A stretch of DNA of 64,000 nt from Sphingobacteriia bacterium (GTDB taxonomy: Bacteria > Bacteroidota > Bacteroidia > NS11-12g > UBA955). Positions 15,976-24,600 of the stretch are shown here, in pieces. The notes under the pieces were generated by a model that had not been told where the DNA came from, did not search any database, and worked only from the letters and a program-made list of their open reading frames with translations. Both the position numbers and the translations under genes were made by a program. The stretch spans positions 1 to 64,000 of the forward strand of contig JAGKXC010000002.1 in assembly GCA_021151535.1 (NCBI GenBank). Reading direction: 5' to 3'. Position 1 is the first letter of the stretch; the number at the start of each line of letters is the position of its first letter.

Positions 15976-18381
15976 ATGAAATCAATTTATAATCAATTAG
16001 TTAAATCAGTTTTTTTGCTTGGATTGGTTTTTTCCGGCATCGCCCTATTGGATGCCCAAAATTCCCAATCCAAAGCTGCTCAAATCACGGTAAGCGGATA
16101 TGTTAGAGAAAAGGCTAGTGGCGAGATGATGGGAGGCGTTAGAATTGGCACGGCGAATAACAGCGAATATACCACTACCAATAATTATGGTTTCTACTCC
16201 TATACAATGTCTGCGGGCAAACAGCAGTATTTGTATTTTTTGATGTCTGGCTTCTTCGGCGATAGTATACTCATTGAGGGCGATAAAGACGTTGATGTAA
16301 ATATGGCGTTGCAGGTAATTGAAAGGATGGATGCGGTTGAAATATCGGTTAAGAAATCAACTATTGCTGATAAAGCGGAAATGAGTAAAATTGATATCCC
16401 CATACAGCAAGTAAAGGATATTCCAGCATTGTTGGGTGAAAAGGATGTATTAAAGGTGATACAGTTATTGCCAGGCGTTCAAAAAGGCGGCGAGGGCCAA
16501 AGTGGAATTTATGTAAGAGGCGGCGGCCCTGATCAAAACCTTATTGTATTGGATGAAGCTACGGTATATAATGCCAATCATTTGTTTGGCTTCTTTTCTT
16601 TATTTAATGGCGATGCATTAAGGAGTGTGGAATTGGTGAAAGGCGGATTTCCATCGCGGTATGGCGGAAGACTATCGAGTGTAATTGAGATGAATATGAA
16701 GGAAGGGAATCTCAATAAATACCAGGGTGAATTTGGTATTGGGTTAATTAGTTCTCGTGGCGTTTTTGAAGGGCCCATTAAAAAAGGTAAAGGGTCATTT
16801 ATGGTGTCTGGCAGAAGAACATATGCTGATATCTTAGCCCAACCAATCATTATGGCGGCAACTGGAGGTAGTAATGCTGGTTATTATTTTTATGATATGA
16901 ACATGAAGGCCAATTACATCATTACGGATAAAGACAAGGTATATGTTTCTGGCTATTTTGGAAGAGATAAATTTTATTTTGCTGATAAATCTAATAACCA
17001 ATTGTTCAAAACTAGTTTTGGATGGGGGAATCAAACGTTAACAACCCGCTGGAATCATCAATTTAACAAGAAAACATTTGCCAACACATCGTTGATTTAT
17101 AGCCACTATGATTTGGATATTTCTTTAAATTCTAAACAAGGCGGAACGGTTGAATTTCAATTAGGGTATAAGAGTTTGATTGATGATTATGGGTTAAAAT
17201 TCGATGTTGATTGGTTGCCAAAAAACAACCATAAAGTAAGGTATGGTTTTTCAAGTATCGGTCATCAGTTTTCTCCTTCTGCTACAGTGGTGAAATTGGG
17301 GCCAAATCAACCTGTTTCTAAGAAGGCTGAAGTAATTCATACTTTTGAATCGGGTATTTACATTGAAGATCAAATCAAATACGGAAGATTTAACTTGTAT
17401 CCCGGATTTCGATTTTCGCACTACTTCGTAGAGGGCAAGCAATGGTTTAATCCAGAGCCTAGGGTATCGGTTGGTTATCAATTAAAACAAGATTTAGCAG
17501 TAAAAGCAAGTTTTGCCACGATGAATCAATATATTCATTTGTTAAGCAATACAGGAATTGGATTGCCAACGGATTTATGGATACCGGCTACCAACAATGT
17601 AAAGCCTATGCGCAGCACGCAAGGAGCAATAGGATTGGCAAAGGATTTCAAAAAAGGGGTTTCTATTAGTTTGGAAGCGTATTATAAAAAAATGCAGCGT
17701 GTGATTACTTACAAGGAAGGCGCGAGTTTCATTTTACAAGGCGATATGTTTGACCCTACCGTTCCTGTAAGTAGCAAATCTTGGGAATCGCAAGTTACCT
17801 CAGGCCAAGGATGGAGCAGGGGTTTGGAATTATTTGTACAGAAGAAGTTTGGTAAATTTAGCGGCTGGATTGGATACACATTAAGTTGGACGGAATTGCA
17901 ATTTGATTCGGTAAATAATGGTTTGAAATATTTTGCCAAATACGATAGACGGCATGACATTTCAATTGTAGGAATTTATCGGTTAAGCAAACGATTTACG
18001 ATATCGGCAACATGGGTATATGGTACAGGAAATGCAATTACATCGCCCAATGGAATTGTGCCCATAAATGGATTGATACCAAGTGCTTATCCTATGGTTT
18101 GGGATATTTACGGAGGGAATGGAAGTACAACTATTGATTATGGTAAGAGGAATTCATTCCGTATGGAGCCCTACCATCGTTTGGATGTGGGGTTGCAATT
18201 TAGTAAGCCAAGAAAGCGAGGGATTGAAACGGTAGAGTTAAGTTGTTATAATGCTTATAATCATGCCAATCCTTTCTTTTATTATGGTGGTTATAATGCG
18301 GATAATACCCAACGGGTTTTGAAGAAAGTGACTATTTTCCCCATGATTCCTACCATCACATATTCTTTTAAATTTAAATAA
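15976..18381 (+). CDS. TonB-dependent outer-membrane receptor paired with DUF4249
   Basis: Imports an unidentified ligand through the outer membrane using TonB energy. The 801 residues comprise a signal peptide (cleavage after LLDA or nearby), a carboxypeptidase-regulatory-like beta-sandwich (about 38-115), a plug domain (about 145-255, with LLPGVQKGGEGQSGIYVRGGGPDQNLIVLD) and a 22-strand barrel to the C-terminus, which ends in aromatic-rich TYSFKFK. It starts 48 nt after thyA and is followed 11 nt later by a DUF4249 lipoprotein, a common pair in this phylum. There is no SusD, so it is not a classical SusCD system. Substrate unknown. Confidence 0.92.
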   Translation: MKSIYNQLVKSVFLLGLVFSGIALLDAQNSQSKAAQITVSGYVREKASGEMMGGVRIGTANNSEYTTTNNYGFYSYTMSAGKQQYLYFLMSGFFGDSILIEGDKDVDVNMALQVIERMDAVEISVKKSTIADKAEMSKIDIPIQQVKDIPALLGEKDVLKVIQLLPGVQKGGEGQSGIYVRGGGPDQNLIVLDEATVYNANHLFGFFSLFNGDALRSVELVKGGFPSRYGGRLSSVIEMNMKEGNLNKYQGEFGIGLISSRGVFEGPIKKGKGSFMVSGRRTYADILAQPIIMAATGGSNAGYYFYDMNMKANYIITDKDKVYVSGYFGRDKFYFADKSNNQLFKTSFGWGNQTLTTRWNHQFNKKTFANTSLIYSHYDLDISLNSKQGGTVEFQLGYKSLIDDYGLKFDVDWLPKNNHKVRYGFSSIGHQFSPSATVVKLGPNQPVSKKAEVIHTFESGIYIEDQIKYGRFNLYPGFRFSHYFVEGKQWFNPEPRVSVGYQLKQDLAVKASFATMNQYIHLLSNTGIGLPTDLWIPATNNVKPMRSTQGAIGLAKDFKKGVSISLEAYYKKMQRVITYKEGASFILQGDMFDPTVPVSSKSWESQVTSGQGWSRGLELFVQKKFGKFSGWIGYTLSWTELQFDSVNNGLKYFAKYDRRHDISIVGIYRLSKRFTISATWVYGTGNAITSPNGIVPINGLIPSAYPMVWDIYGGNGSTTIDYGKRNSFRMEPYHRLDVGLQFSKPRKRGIETVELSCYNAYNHANPFFYYGGYNADNTQRVLKKVTIFPMIPTITYSFKFK

Positions 18382-18392
18382 AATTCCTCTAA

Positions 18393-19337
18393 ATGAAAGT
18401 TGAATTAATCAATAAAACAATGAAGAATCAGAGCATTAAATGGGGGAAAGTTGAAACATCTGTGGTGTTTTTTATTGCGCTGATGTTTGCAATTTTTATT
18501 TCTGGCTGTGAGGTTGATGCTACTGTTGCACCGCCTGCATTTGAGAAGAAGCCCATTGTTATGAGTTATATTTCAACGAAAGATTCTGGGGTACGTGTAA
18601 GGATTGCCTATACCCAACCGTATTATGGAAAAATTGATGCACCAATAGAGTATGTAAAGGATGCAGATGTTTGGGTAGTTGATATTACGGATAGAGATAG
18701 TTCTAAGTTAACATATAAATTGGATGAAGAATCTTATTGGGTGGATAGTTCGAAATATAAAATTCAATCCAAGCACGAGTATCGATTGAATGTGTTGTTT
18801 AAGGATGGAAAGATAACTCAGGCGGTTTGTAAAGTGCCTGATGTGAATCGCGCAACCAATTGGCAAATAGTGGATTGGGCTTTAAATATAGATACAAGTT
18901 CTATGGCATGGGCGCCTTATTCTTGGAGGATTTCCATGCAATGCAATAATCCAGAAAGTGGGTTTTATTACCAGCCATTGTTTGATCTGATAGTTGAAGA
19001 TCCTGCGACATCAGGTTTGTATAGTTTATTAGAAGCTAGAAGTTGGGATGATCCCAGTCAGAGTTTGTTAGCAACCGAAGGTGTGATTTTGCCGGTAGTT
19101 GCTAGAGGTAGAACTTATGACCCGAGGTCGGTTGATGTTATTAAATATCAATTCAAGGGAATAGCTCTAACCAATTGGGTATATGATAAGTATTTTCAAT
19201 ACCAATATTTGGCCCAATATAGTGATGAATCGAATCCATTTGCTGAACCAATATTGTTGCATGGGAATATGTCTAATGAGGTTTTGGGTTTCTTTTCGGC
19301 ATATGATTTTAATGAAATCATGGTAATGGCACCTTAG
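18393..19337 (+). CDS. DUF4249 outer-membrane lipoprotein
   Basis: A 314-residue member of DUF4249, a family usually encoded directly behind a TonB receptor as here. The signal anchor (VVFFIALMFAIFI) ends in the lipobox ISGC, after which the mature part begins EVDATVAPPAFEKKPIVMSYISTKDS, typical of the family. The rest is a beta-rich domain with PYYGKIDAPIEYVKDADVWVVD. A second start (ATG 18420) is possible and would give a shorter n-region. Probably a surface or periplasmic partner that captures or presents the receptor's ligand; this role is inferred from pairing only. Confidence 0.85.
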   Translation: MKVELINKTMKNQSIKWGKVETSVVFFIALMFAIFISGCEVDATVAPPAFEKKPIVMSYISTKDSGVRVRIAYTQPYYGKIDAPIEYVKDADVWVVDITDRDSSKLTYKLDEESYWVDSSKYKIQSKHEYRLNVLFKDGKITQAVCKVPDVNRATNWQIVDWALNIDTSSMAWAPYSWRISMQCNNPESGFYYQPLFDLIVEDPATSGLYSLLEARSWDDPSQSLLATEGVILPVVARGRTYDPRSVDVIKYQFKGIALTNWVYDKYFQYQYLAQYSDESNPFAEPILLHGNMSNEVLGFFSAYDFNEIMVMAP

Positions 19338-19382
19338 TTTTACTTTGGTTGTTTTATTTATTAGCCATGTGGATTCTTTGAT

Positions 19383-19412
19383 TTGGAATCGGTGAAATAT
19401 TGGCGGATTTTG
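19383..19412 (+). promoter_or_regulatory. Promoter of the arginase-like gene
   Basis: TTG (19383-19385), 19 nt, then GGATTTTG (19405-19412), which keeps the TTTG of the -7 consensus but has lost the TA. It ends 7 nt before the ATG at 19420. Confidence 0.35.
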
Positions 19413-19419
19413 CGATACT

Positions 19420-20508
19420 ATGTTGGACGCATTTTTTACGCCGGTAGATGAAAGATTTTGGGCTCCTTACAAGAGTGATAAACAACATGTTGGCGGAAGG
19501 TTAACGATACACGGAAAGGGATTTCCAAAGTTAAAAAAGTGTAAAATTGCGTTGATTGGTATTGGAGAAGATGCCAATTTGGTGAGAAAGCAATTGTATG
19601 CTTTGAATTGGCGATTTGCCAATTTGGAGATTGCTGATTTGGGTAATTTGGTATTGGCAGAAGATGAGAGAAATCGCCAGTTTGCATTGAGTGAGGCGAT
19701 GGGTGAGTTGATGGGTATGGGATTAACTGTGCTGGTTCTTGGCGGGAGTGAAAGCTATATTTTGGGCCAATACAAGTCGTACAGAGATTGGAAGGAACCA
19801 GTAGAAATCGTGCAAGTAACGCCCGGAGTTGATTTTGATATTACTTCGCCGTTGAGGCAAATTTTAATTGAAAAGCCGAGTAATTTATTCAATATTGATT
19901 TTATTGCAACCCAAGCATATTATATAAGTGAAGAAACATCGGCGATGTTGGAAAAGATGTATTTTGAGAACCATCGATTGGGTGAAATTCGGGATCGAAT
20001 TGAAGAGACTGAGCCAATTTTGAGAAGTGCTAACATGCTTCAATTTAATATGAATGCGGTTAGGAATAGCGAATGTCCTGGCACACAGATGAAATCGCCC
20101 AATGGACTTTATGCTGAAGAGGCTGCAAGAATTGCGCGATACGCTGGAGTTTCTAATAAATTGAATTCAGCTTTTTTTTATGGACTTGAGTCGGATGAAA
20201 ATGATGTAGTTTCACCCTTGTTGCTTGCACAAATGGTTTGGTATTTTGTTGATGGATGGATGAGTAGATACCATGATCACCCTACTGTGGATTCCCCTGA
20301 TTTTGTGGTGTACAGAAATTTGTTAAGCACAACGGGTCATGAGATTGTTTTTTATAAGAGTAACAAAAGTAATCGTTGGTGGATGTTGATACCGCATCCG
20401 TATGAGGAGAAGAATTTGTTTATAGGATGTTCTTATCGAGATTACGAATTGGTATGTGCTGATGAGATGCCTGATCGTTGGTGGCGGGCTTATCAAAGAA
20501 TGATGTAA
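19420..20508 (+). CDS. Arginase/formimidoylglutamase-fold protein with lost metal ligands
   Basis: Overall layout fits the ureohydrolase (arginase) fold: an N-terminal GIGEDANLVRKQLYALNWRFANLEIADLGN, then regions matching the manganese motifs. All are degenerate. GGDHS has become GGSES (108-112), DAHxD has become TPGVDFD (134-140), and SxDxDxxDP has become FNMNAVRNSECPG (209-221). Arginase activity is therefore unlikely. The 362 residues exceed a plain arginase, with a C-terminal extension rich in Trp and charged residues (KSNRWWMLIPHPYEEKN...DRWWRAYQRMM). Related arginase-like proteins are widespread in Bacteroidota, which suggests a retained non-enzymatic role. It has its own near-leaderless promoter. 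Confidence 0.72.
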   Translation: MLDAFFTPVDERFWAPYKSDKQHVGGRLTIHGKGFPKLKKCKIALIGIGEDANLVRKQLYALNWRFANLEIADLGNLVLAEDERNRQFALSEAMGELMGMGLTVLVLGGSESYILGQYKSYRDWKEPVEIVQVTPGVDFDITSPLRQILIEKPSNLFNIDFIATQAYYISEETSAMLEKMYFENHRLGEIRDRIEETEPILRSANMLQFNMNAVRNSECPGTQMKSPNGLYAEEAARIARYAGVSNKLNSAFFYGLESDENDVVSPLLLAQMVWYFVDGWMSRYHDHPTVDSPDFVVYRNLLSTTGHEIVFYKSNKSNRWWMLIPHPYEEKNLFIGCSYRDYELVCADEMPDRWWRAYQRMM

Positions 20509-20582
20509 TTGATTGAATTTGACCTTATTGGAAATGAGCGGTGCTCAATTTTCGATATATAATAAACGATTGGCGATCTAAA

Positions 20583-20615
20583 TTGTTAGAAATAGACAAT
20601 ACCTAAGTAACTTTG
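20583..20615 (+). promoter_or_regulatory. Promoter of the PaaE-like reductase
   Basis: TTG (20583-20585), 22 nt, TAACTTTG (20608-20615), a full match to TAnnTTTG. The -7 element ends 10 nt before the ATG at 20626. panD carries the same TTG-N22-TAACTTTG arrangement. Confidence 0.65.
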
Positions 20616-20625
20616 CAAAATCAAT

Positions 20626-21699
20626 ATGGCAGAAGGTTTCCATTTATTAACGGTGAAGAAAGCAGTAAGAGAAACTGCAGATGCTACCACTTTTTATTTT
20701 GATATTCCAGCGAACTTGCAATCTGAATTTGCTTATACGCCTGGGCAGTATCTAACGTTTGAGATAGAAATTAATGGCGAAAAGGTGCGTAGGAGTTATT
20801 CGTTGTGCACCTATTCGGGTGTTGATGCAGATCCTGCTGTTACCGTTAAACGTGTGGATGGTGGAAGAATGAGTAACTTCATGAATGATCAATTGAAAGA
20901 AGGATCTACCATTGAAGTGATGCCTCCAATGGGTAAATTTACCATGAATCCTGAAGCAAATAGAGGTACACATTATGTGCTTTTTGGTGGCGGAAGTGGA
21001 ATTACTCCAGTTTTGGGTATTGCGAAGGCTGTTTTGGCGGATGAACCAAAAAGTCAAGTAACTTTGGTTTATGCCAATAGAAATCCAGAAACCGTTATTT
21101 TCAAGAGCCTTTTGGCAGAAATGGAGAAGCAATTCTCTGGGCGATTTAAGGTAATTCACAATTATGATTCAGCACCATTAACTTGGTTTGGTTTGAAAGG
21201 AATGTTAACCAAAGAAAAGGTTGGAACAATTGTTAAAACTAAAATTGGTGGTTCTTTCGATACATATCAGTATTTCATTTGCGGTCCGTCTGGAATGATG
21301 GATGTTGTAAAAAGCGGATTGAAAGATTTGAATGTACCTTCAGATAATGTGCATACCGAGTATTTTACTGCGCCAACCAGTTCTAGTAGTGAAACCCAAC
21401 CCAATCAGGAAACAGATTTTAACGGAGTTGCAAACATCACATTAACCGTTTACGGCAAAACCCACACAATTACATGTGATCAAAATACTACAGTTTTGAA
21501 TGCTGCTATGAAAAATGGAATCGATCCTCCATATAGTTGTACGGTTGGTGTTTGTACTACCTGCAGAGCAAAAGTGCTATCTGGCAAAATCCACATGTTG
21601 GAACGTGAAGGTTTGAGCGACTCAGAGGTTTCTCAAGGCTATGTTTTGACTTGTCAATCAGTGCCAAGAAGTAGTGAAATCGTATTGAAATACGAATAA
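20626..21699 (+). CDS. PaaE-like ferredoxin-NAD(P) reductase with C-terminal 2Fe-2S domain
   Basis: Electron-transfer flavoprotein: FAD-binding beta-barrel (about 1-105, with RRSYSLCTY), NAD(P)-binding domain (about 108-235, with LFGGGSGITPVLGI and CGPSGMMD) and a plant-type ferredoxin domain (about 268-357) with Cys ligands in PYSCTVGVCTTCRAKV and a last Cys in VLTCQSVP. This order is that of PaaE, the reductase of phenylacetyl-CoA epoxidase, but no other paa gene is near, so a general reductase role is equally likely. The 357 residues match the family. Flanked by a pseudo-arginase upstream and rluD converging downstream. Confidence 0.88.
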   Translation: MAEGFHLLTVKKAVRETADATTFYFDIPANLQSEFAYTPGQYLTFEIEINGEKVRRSYSLCTYSGVDADPAVTVKRVDGGRMSNFMNDQLKEGSTIEVMPPMGKFTMNPEANRGTHYVLFGGGSGITPVLGIAKAVLADEPKSQVTLVYANRNPETVIFKSLLAEMEKQFSGRFKVIHNYDSAPLTWFGLKGMLTKEKVGTIVKTKIGGSFDTYQYFICGPSGMMDVVKSGLKDLNVPSDNVHTEYFTAPTSSSSETQPNQETDFNGVANITLTVYGKTHTITCDQNTTVLNAAMKNGIDPPYSCTVGVCTTCRAKVLSGKIHMLEREGLSDSEVSQGYVLTCQSVPRSSEIVLKYE

Positions 21700-21739
21700 T
21701 TTTAGTAGAATTCCTGTCAAATAGTTTTTAGAAATAATA

Positions 21740-22771
21740 CTAAGCGTTTACGCTGGTGTAATTTCTAATTTTATTCAAGAGCGTACTGAAATCTTCAGGA
21801 AGTTCGGAATTAAACATCATTTTTTCGCCTGTTCTAGGGTGAATGAATCCCAATTCCTTTGCGTGAAGTGCTTGACGTGGCATCACTTGAAAACAATTAT
21901 CAATAAATTGCTTAAATTTGGGTAGAGCGGAACCTTTTTTAACCTCATTTCCGCCATATAATTCATCAGAGAATAAAGGATGGCCGTTGCCCGAGAAATG
22001 GATTCGGATTTGGTGAGTTCTTCCTGTTTCTAATTCGCACTGTACCAGTGAAGCAAAGAAGAAATTCTCTAGAGTTTTATAATGGGTAATGGCAATTTTG
22101 CCTTCTTCTTCGTTGTAGTAATTTTTAGATCTTCTTCTATCAGATGGATCTCGAGCCAAATAACTTGTAAATGTGCCATCTGCGGGATTGGGTTCGCCCC
22201 AAACCAATGCCCAATATCTTCTGTGTATGGTGTGGTCGAAGAATTGTTTTGCTAAATGCGAAAGAGCAAATTCCGTTTTTCCGATTACCAATAAACCTGA
22301 AGTGTCTTTGTCAATTCTGTGCACCAATCCTGGGCGATGTGCTGCATTTTGTTGAGGTAACTCACCGAAATGATAAACTAATGCATTAACCAATGTGCCG
22401 TTATAGTTGTTAAATCCAGGATGTACCACCATTCCAGCAACCTTATTTACTACCAAAAGATCATCATCTTCATAAATAATATTCAAAGGGATGTTTTCCG
22501 GATATACTGTAGTGTCTCGTGGAGCATCTGGGAGTAAAACACGTACTTGTTCGTTGGGTTTAATTTTGTAATTGGACTTAATAGATTTACCATTTACCAA
22601 CACACAACCCGCTTCAATGGCCGCTTGAACTTTGGTTCTAGAAGCATTGGCTATTTTGTGCATTAACCATTTGTCGATACGCATTAATTCTTGACCTGGG
22701 TCGGCTGTGAAGCTAAAATGTTCAAATAAGCCTTCTTCGTTATCAGGAAGTTCTTCGGGGTCAGGATTCAT
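21740..22771 (-). CDS. rluD: RluD-type 23S rRNA pseudouridine synthase
   Basis: Isomerises uridine to pseudouridine in 23S rRNA. An N-terminal S4 RNA-binding domain (about 30-95, RIDKWLMHKIANASRTKVQAAIEAGCVLVNG) is followed by the RluA-family catalytic domain with HRIDKDTSGLL, catalytic Asp154, and a C-terminal TGRTHQIRIHF motif. The 343 residues match RluD. It starts 9 nt after the stop of the metallophosphatase gene and is the last gene of the three-gene nucleotidase operon, although its function is unrelated. Assignment to RluD rather than RluC rests on the S4 domain and family layout. Confidence 0.92.
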   Translation of the reverse strand: MNPDPEELPDNEEGLFEHFSFTADPGQELMRIDKWLMHKIANASRTKVQAAIEAGCVLVNGKSIKSNYKIKPNEQVRVLLPDAPRDTTVYPENIPLNIIYEDDDLLVVNKVAGMVVHPGFNNYNGTLVNALVYHFGELPQQNAAHRPGLVHRIDKDTSGLLVIGKTEFALSHLAKQFFDHTIHRRYWALVWGEPNPADGTFTSYLARDPSDRRRSKNYYNEEEGKIAITHYKTLENFFFASLVQCELETGRTHQIRIHFSGNGHPLFSDELYGGNEVKKGSALPKFKQFIDNCFQVMPRQALHAKELGFIHPRTGEKMMFNSELPEDFSTLLNKIRNYTSVNA

Positions 22772-22780
22772 TTAACAAAA

Positions 22781-23641
22781 CTACATCTCAAGCTGAACTT
22801 TACCAACTACGAGTCCTGCCCAATGTGCTTGATTTACCAACACTTGTTTACCAACTGAATTTAAGGTATCTGTTGGTTTTTCCAAAAATGTGTGGGTATG
22901 TCCACCCATAATCAAATCGATATTTTGGGTGGTTTGTGCCAGTTTTAAATCGTCTATCTTGGGGGAATTGTATTGATAACCCAAGTGAGAGATTACCACC
23001 ACAAAATCACAATGTTCCACATGTTTAAGATGGTGGGCGTGGTGATTTACAATAGAGATAGGATCTTTATAAAGTAACCCTTTTCTCATGGGTTCAGCCA
23101 CCAAATCTGAGAGGTCGATTCCCACACCAATAACGCCAACTTTGCACTTGCCTACTTGATAAGTATTATATGGCTTAACAATGTCTCTTAAAGGGGTTTG
23201 TGATACGTCGTAATTGCAATTTAATAAGTCAAATTGCGCATTCTGATTGAATACATCGGCTAAGTGTTCAGCACCTAAATCAAATTCATGGTTGCCGAGT
23301 GTTGTAGCTTTGTAGCCAGCCTGGTTCATCCATTGGTATTCTACTTTGCCGCCAAAAAGGTTAAAGTAGGGAGTACCCTGAAATACATCGCCACAATCCA
23401 ATAAAATGGAATTGCTATTTGTTTCTCTATCAATCACTGTTTTCAATTGGGTGATCCCCCCTTTGCCAGCGAAAGTTTTGTGGTTGGCTGGAAAAGCCTC
23501 TAAACGAGAATGGAAATCGTTGGTATGAAGAACTGTAATTGTTTTATTGGGCGATTTTGACCAAATTAATTCTGGTGCAATGAATGATCCGGCACCCAAA
23601 GCGAAGGAATTTTTTAGGAAGGTTCTTCTATTTTGATTCAT
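22781..23641 (-). CDS. 5'-nucleotidase metallophosphatase half
   Basis: Corresponds to the N-terminal calcineurin-like domain of UshA-type 5'-nucleotidases. All metal-binding blocks are present: TNDFHSR (about 39-45), DCGDVFQG, GNHEFD, ISHLG and GGHTHTF. The 286-residue protein begins with a twin-Arg-like signal (NRRTFLKNSFALGAGSF), so export is probable. The substrate-binding C-terminal domain of UshA is absent and is encoded by the separate gene upstream (12-nt gap). The two products probably act together on periplasmic nucleotides or related phosphoesters. Followed after 9 nt by rluD. Confidence 0.9.
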   Translation of the reverse strand: MNQNRRTFLKNSFALGAGSFIAPELIWSKSPNKTITVLHTNDFHSRLEAFPANHKTFAGKGGITQLKTVIDRETNSNSILLDCGDVFQGTPYFNLFGGKVEYQWMNQAGYKATTLGNHEFDLGAEHLADVFNQNAQFDLLNCNYDVSQTPLRDIVKPYNTYQVGKCKVGVIGVGIDLSDLVAEPMRKGLLYKDPISIVNHHAHHLKHVEHCDFVVVISHLGYQYNSPKIDDLKLAQTTQNIDLIMGGHTHTFLEKPTDTLNSVGKQVLVNQAHWAGLVVGKVQLEM

Positions 23642-23653
23642 AGCTTTGGATGA

Positions 23654-24466
23654 TTAATATCGGCTATTAATAGGTTGCATTAATAGAATCCTTGACTTTG
23701 GTTGGGGGTTGATTTTGCCTGTTGATTGATATTCTTTTTGAAATTCCTGAATTAGGATGTCGCGGATGAGTATATTGGTATTGTAAGATTCCACTGCTTT
23801 GGTGAGGATTTGGTATCCATCGCCCCCTAACCACATAAAGGAATTGATTGCTACCCAAAAGAAGTCTTTGTTTTTGTTGGTAGAAATTTTTGGATTAATT
23901 GGTTTTTGTAGATCAATTGTTAGTGTTGCGTGCGATAAGTATGCGCCATTTTTTTGGGCGATGTGCTGGAAAAGTGAATCTACTTGAAATGGGGTTAATT
24001 TTACAACAACCAATTCATTATCGTAGGGCATGGCTTCATAAATATTCCCTAAATTGATGTCTCCTGGGAATAAACTATTTCTAATACTTCCATTATTTAA
24101 TACCGCAAAATCACAAGAACTTGCTTTGTTTATTGATAACCAATTGTTCGCTGCTTCAAACATAAAGTCGGCTGCTTTATTACCTAAGTTTCCTACTGTA
24201 TATTGGTTGCTCAAAATGGTGTCTAAATGAAAAATCATCTTGGCCATTTTGAGATTCATCGAGTCTTTGTAGGGTTGAAGAAAATTTGCCATTTTGGCGT
24301 TATCGGTGATTGAATCTACAATTTGTATGTTGTTATAAAATGGATGAAACTTTGAAACGAGAATGAATTCTTTTTTTTGTAAATTACAAGATGTCAATAA
24401 TATGTAAAATATCAATAGCACATAAATGTTGAACCTTTGAATAATATGTGTTTGCTCGTATTTCAC
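23654..24466 (-). CDS. 5'-nucleotidase C-terminal domain lipoprotein
   Basis: A 270-residue lipoprotein (hydrophobic YVLLIFYILLTSC with Cys as lipidation site) whose mature part is the 5_nucleotid_C domain alone. Visible are the GNLGNKAADFM block, LNNGSIRNSLFPGDI, YEAMPYDNELVVVKLT and the SFMWLGGDGYQ loop that stacks the base. It lacks the catalytic metallophosphatase domain, which is the next gene 12 nt downstream. Membrane anchoring by lipid would place the substrate-binding half at the envelope. It is the first gene of the operon that runs into rluD and is divergent from the nuclease/TonB operon. Confidence 0.88.
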   Translation of the reverse strand: MKYEQTHIIQRFNIYVLLIFYILLTSCNLQKKEFILVSKFHPFYNNIQIVDSITDNAKMANFLQPYKDSMNLKMAKMIFHLDTILSNQYTVGNLGNKAADFMFEAANNWLSINKASSCDFAVLNNGSIRNSLFPGDINLGNIYEAMPYDNELVVVKLTPFQVDSLFQHIAQKNGAYLSHATLTIDLQKPINPKISTNKNKDFFWVAINSFMWLGGDGYQILTKAVESYNTNILIRDILIQEFQKEYQSTGKINPQPKSRILLMQPINSRY

Positions 24467-24507
24467 TTATGCAAATTAAGTAGCAATTTTAGATTATCAT
24501 CACAGTG

Positions 24508-24528
24508 CTTATTTTATACTAAAATAAG
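24508..24528. repeat. Perfect 9-3-9 palindrome between divergent operons
   Basis: Arms CTTATTTTA and TAAAATAAG flank TAC. It sits about 40 nt before the nucleotidase lipoprotein start (24466, minus) and 72 nt before the lamin-tail gene (24601, plus), where one bound regulator could affect both operons. No U-tract supports a terminator role for the minus operon, since it lies upstream of it. AT-rich sequence raises the chance of coincidence. Confidence 0.5.
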
Positions 24529-24563
24529 TTTTTGTTAAGTACTAGTTAAATAGTGGTAATAGA

Positions 24564-24596
24564 TTGGTGATTAATCGCTTTTTTTTAAGAATTTTG
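24564..24596 (+). promoter_or_regulatory. Promoter of the lamin-tail/TonB/nuclease operon
   Basis: TTG (24564-24566), 22 nt, GAATTTTG (24589-24596), one mismatch from TAnnTTTG. The element ends 4 nt before the ATG at 24601, so transcription should begin at or next to the start codon. Confidence 0.5.
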
Positions 24597-24600
24597 TATC

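Noticed and set aside
19420..20508. Annotation as an active arginase or formimidoylglutamase
   Set aside because: All three metal-binding motifs are replaced.
20626..21699. Phenylacetate degradation cluster
   Set aside because: Only a PaaE-like reductase is present; none of the epoxidase or ring-cleavage genes are near.
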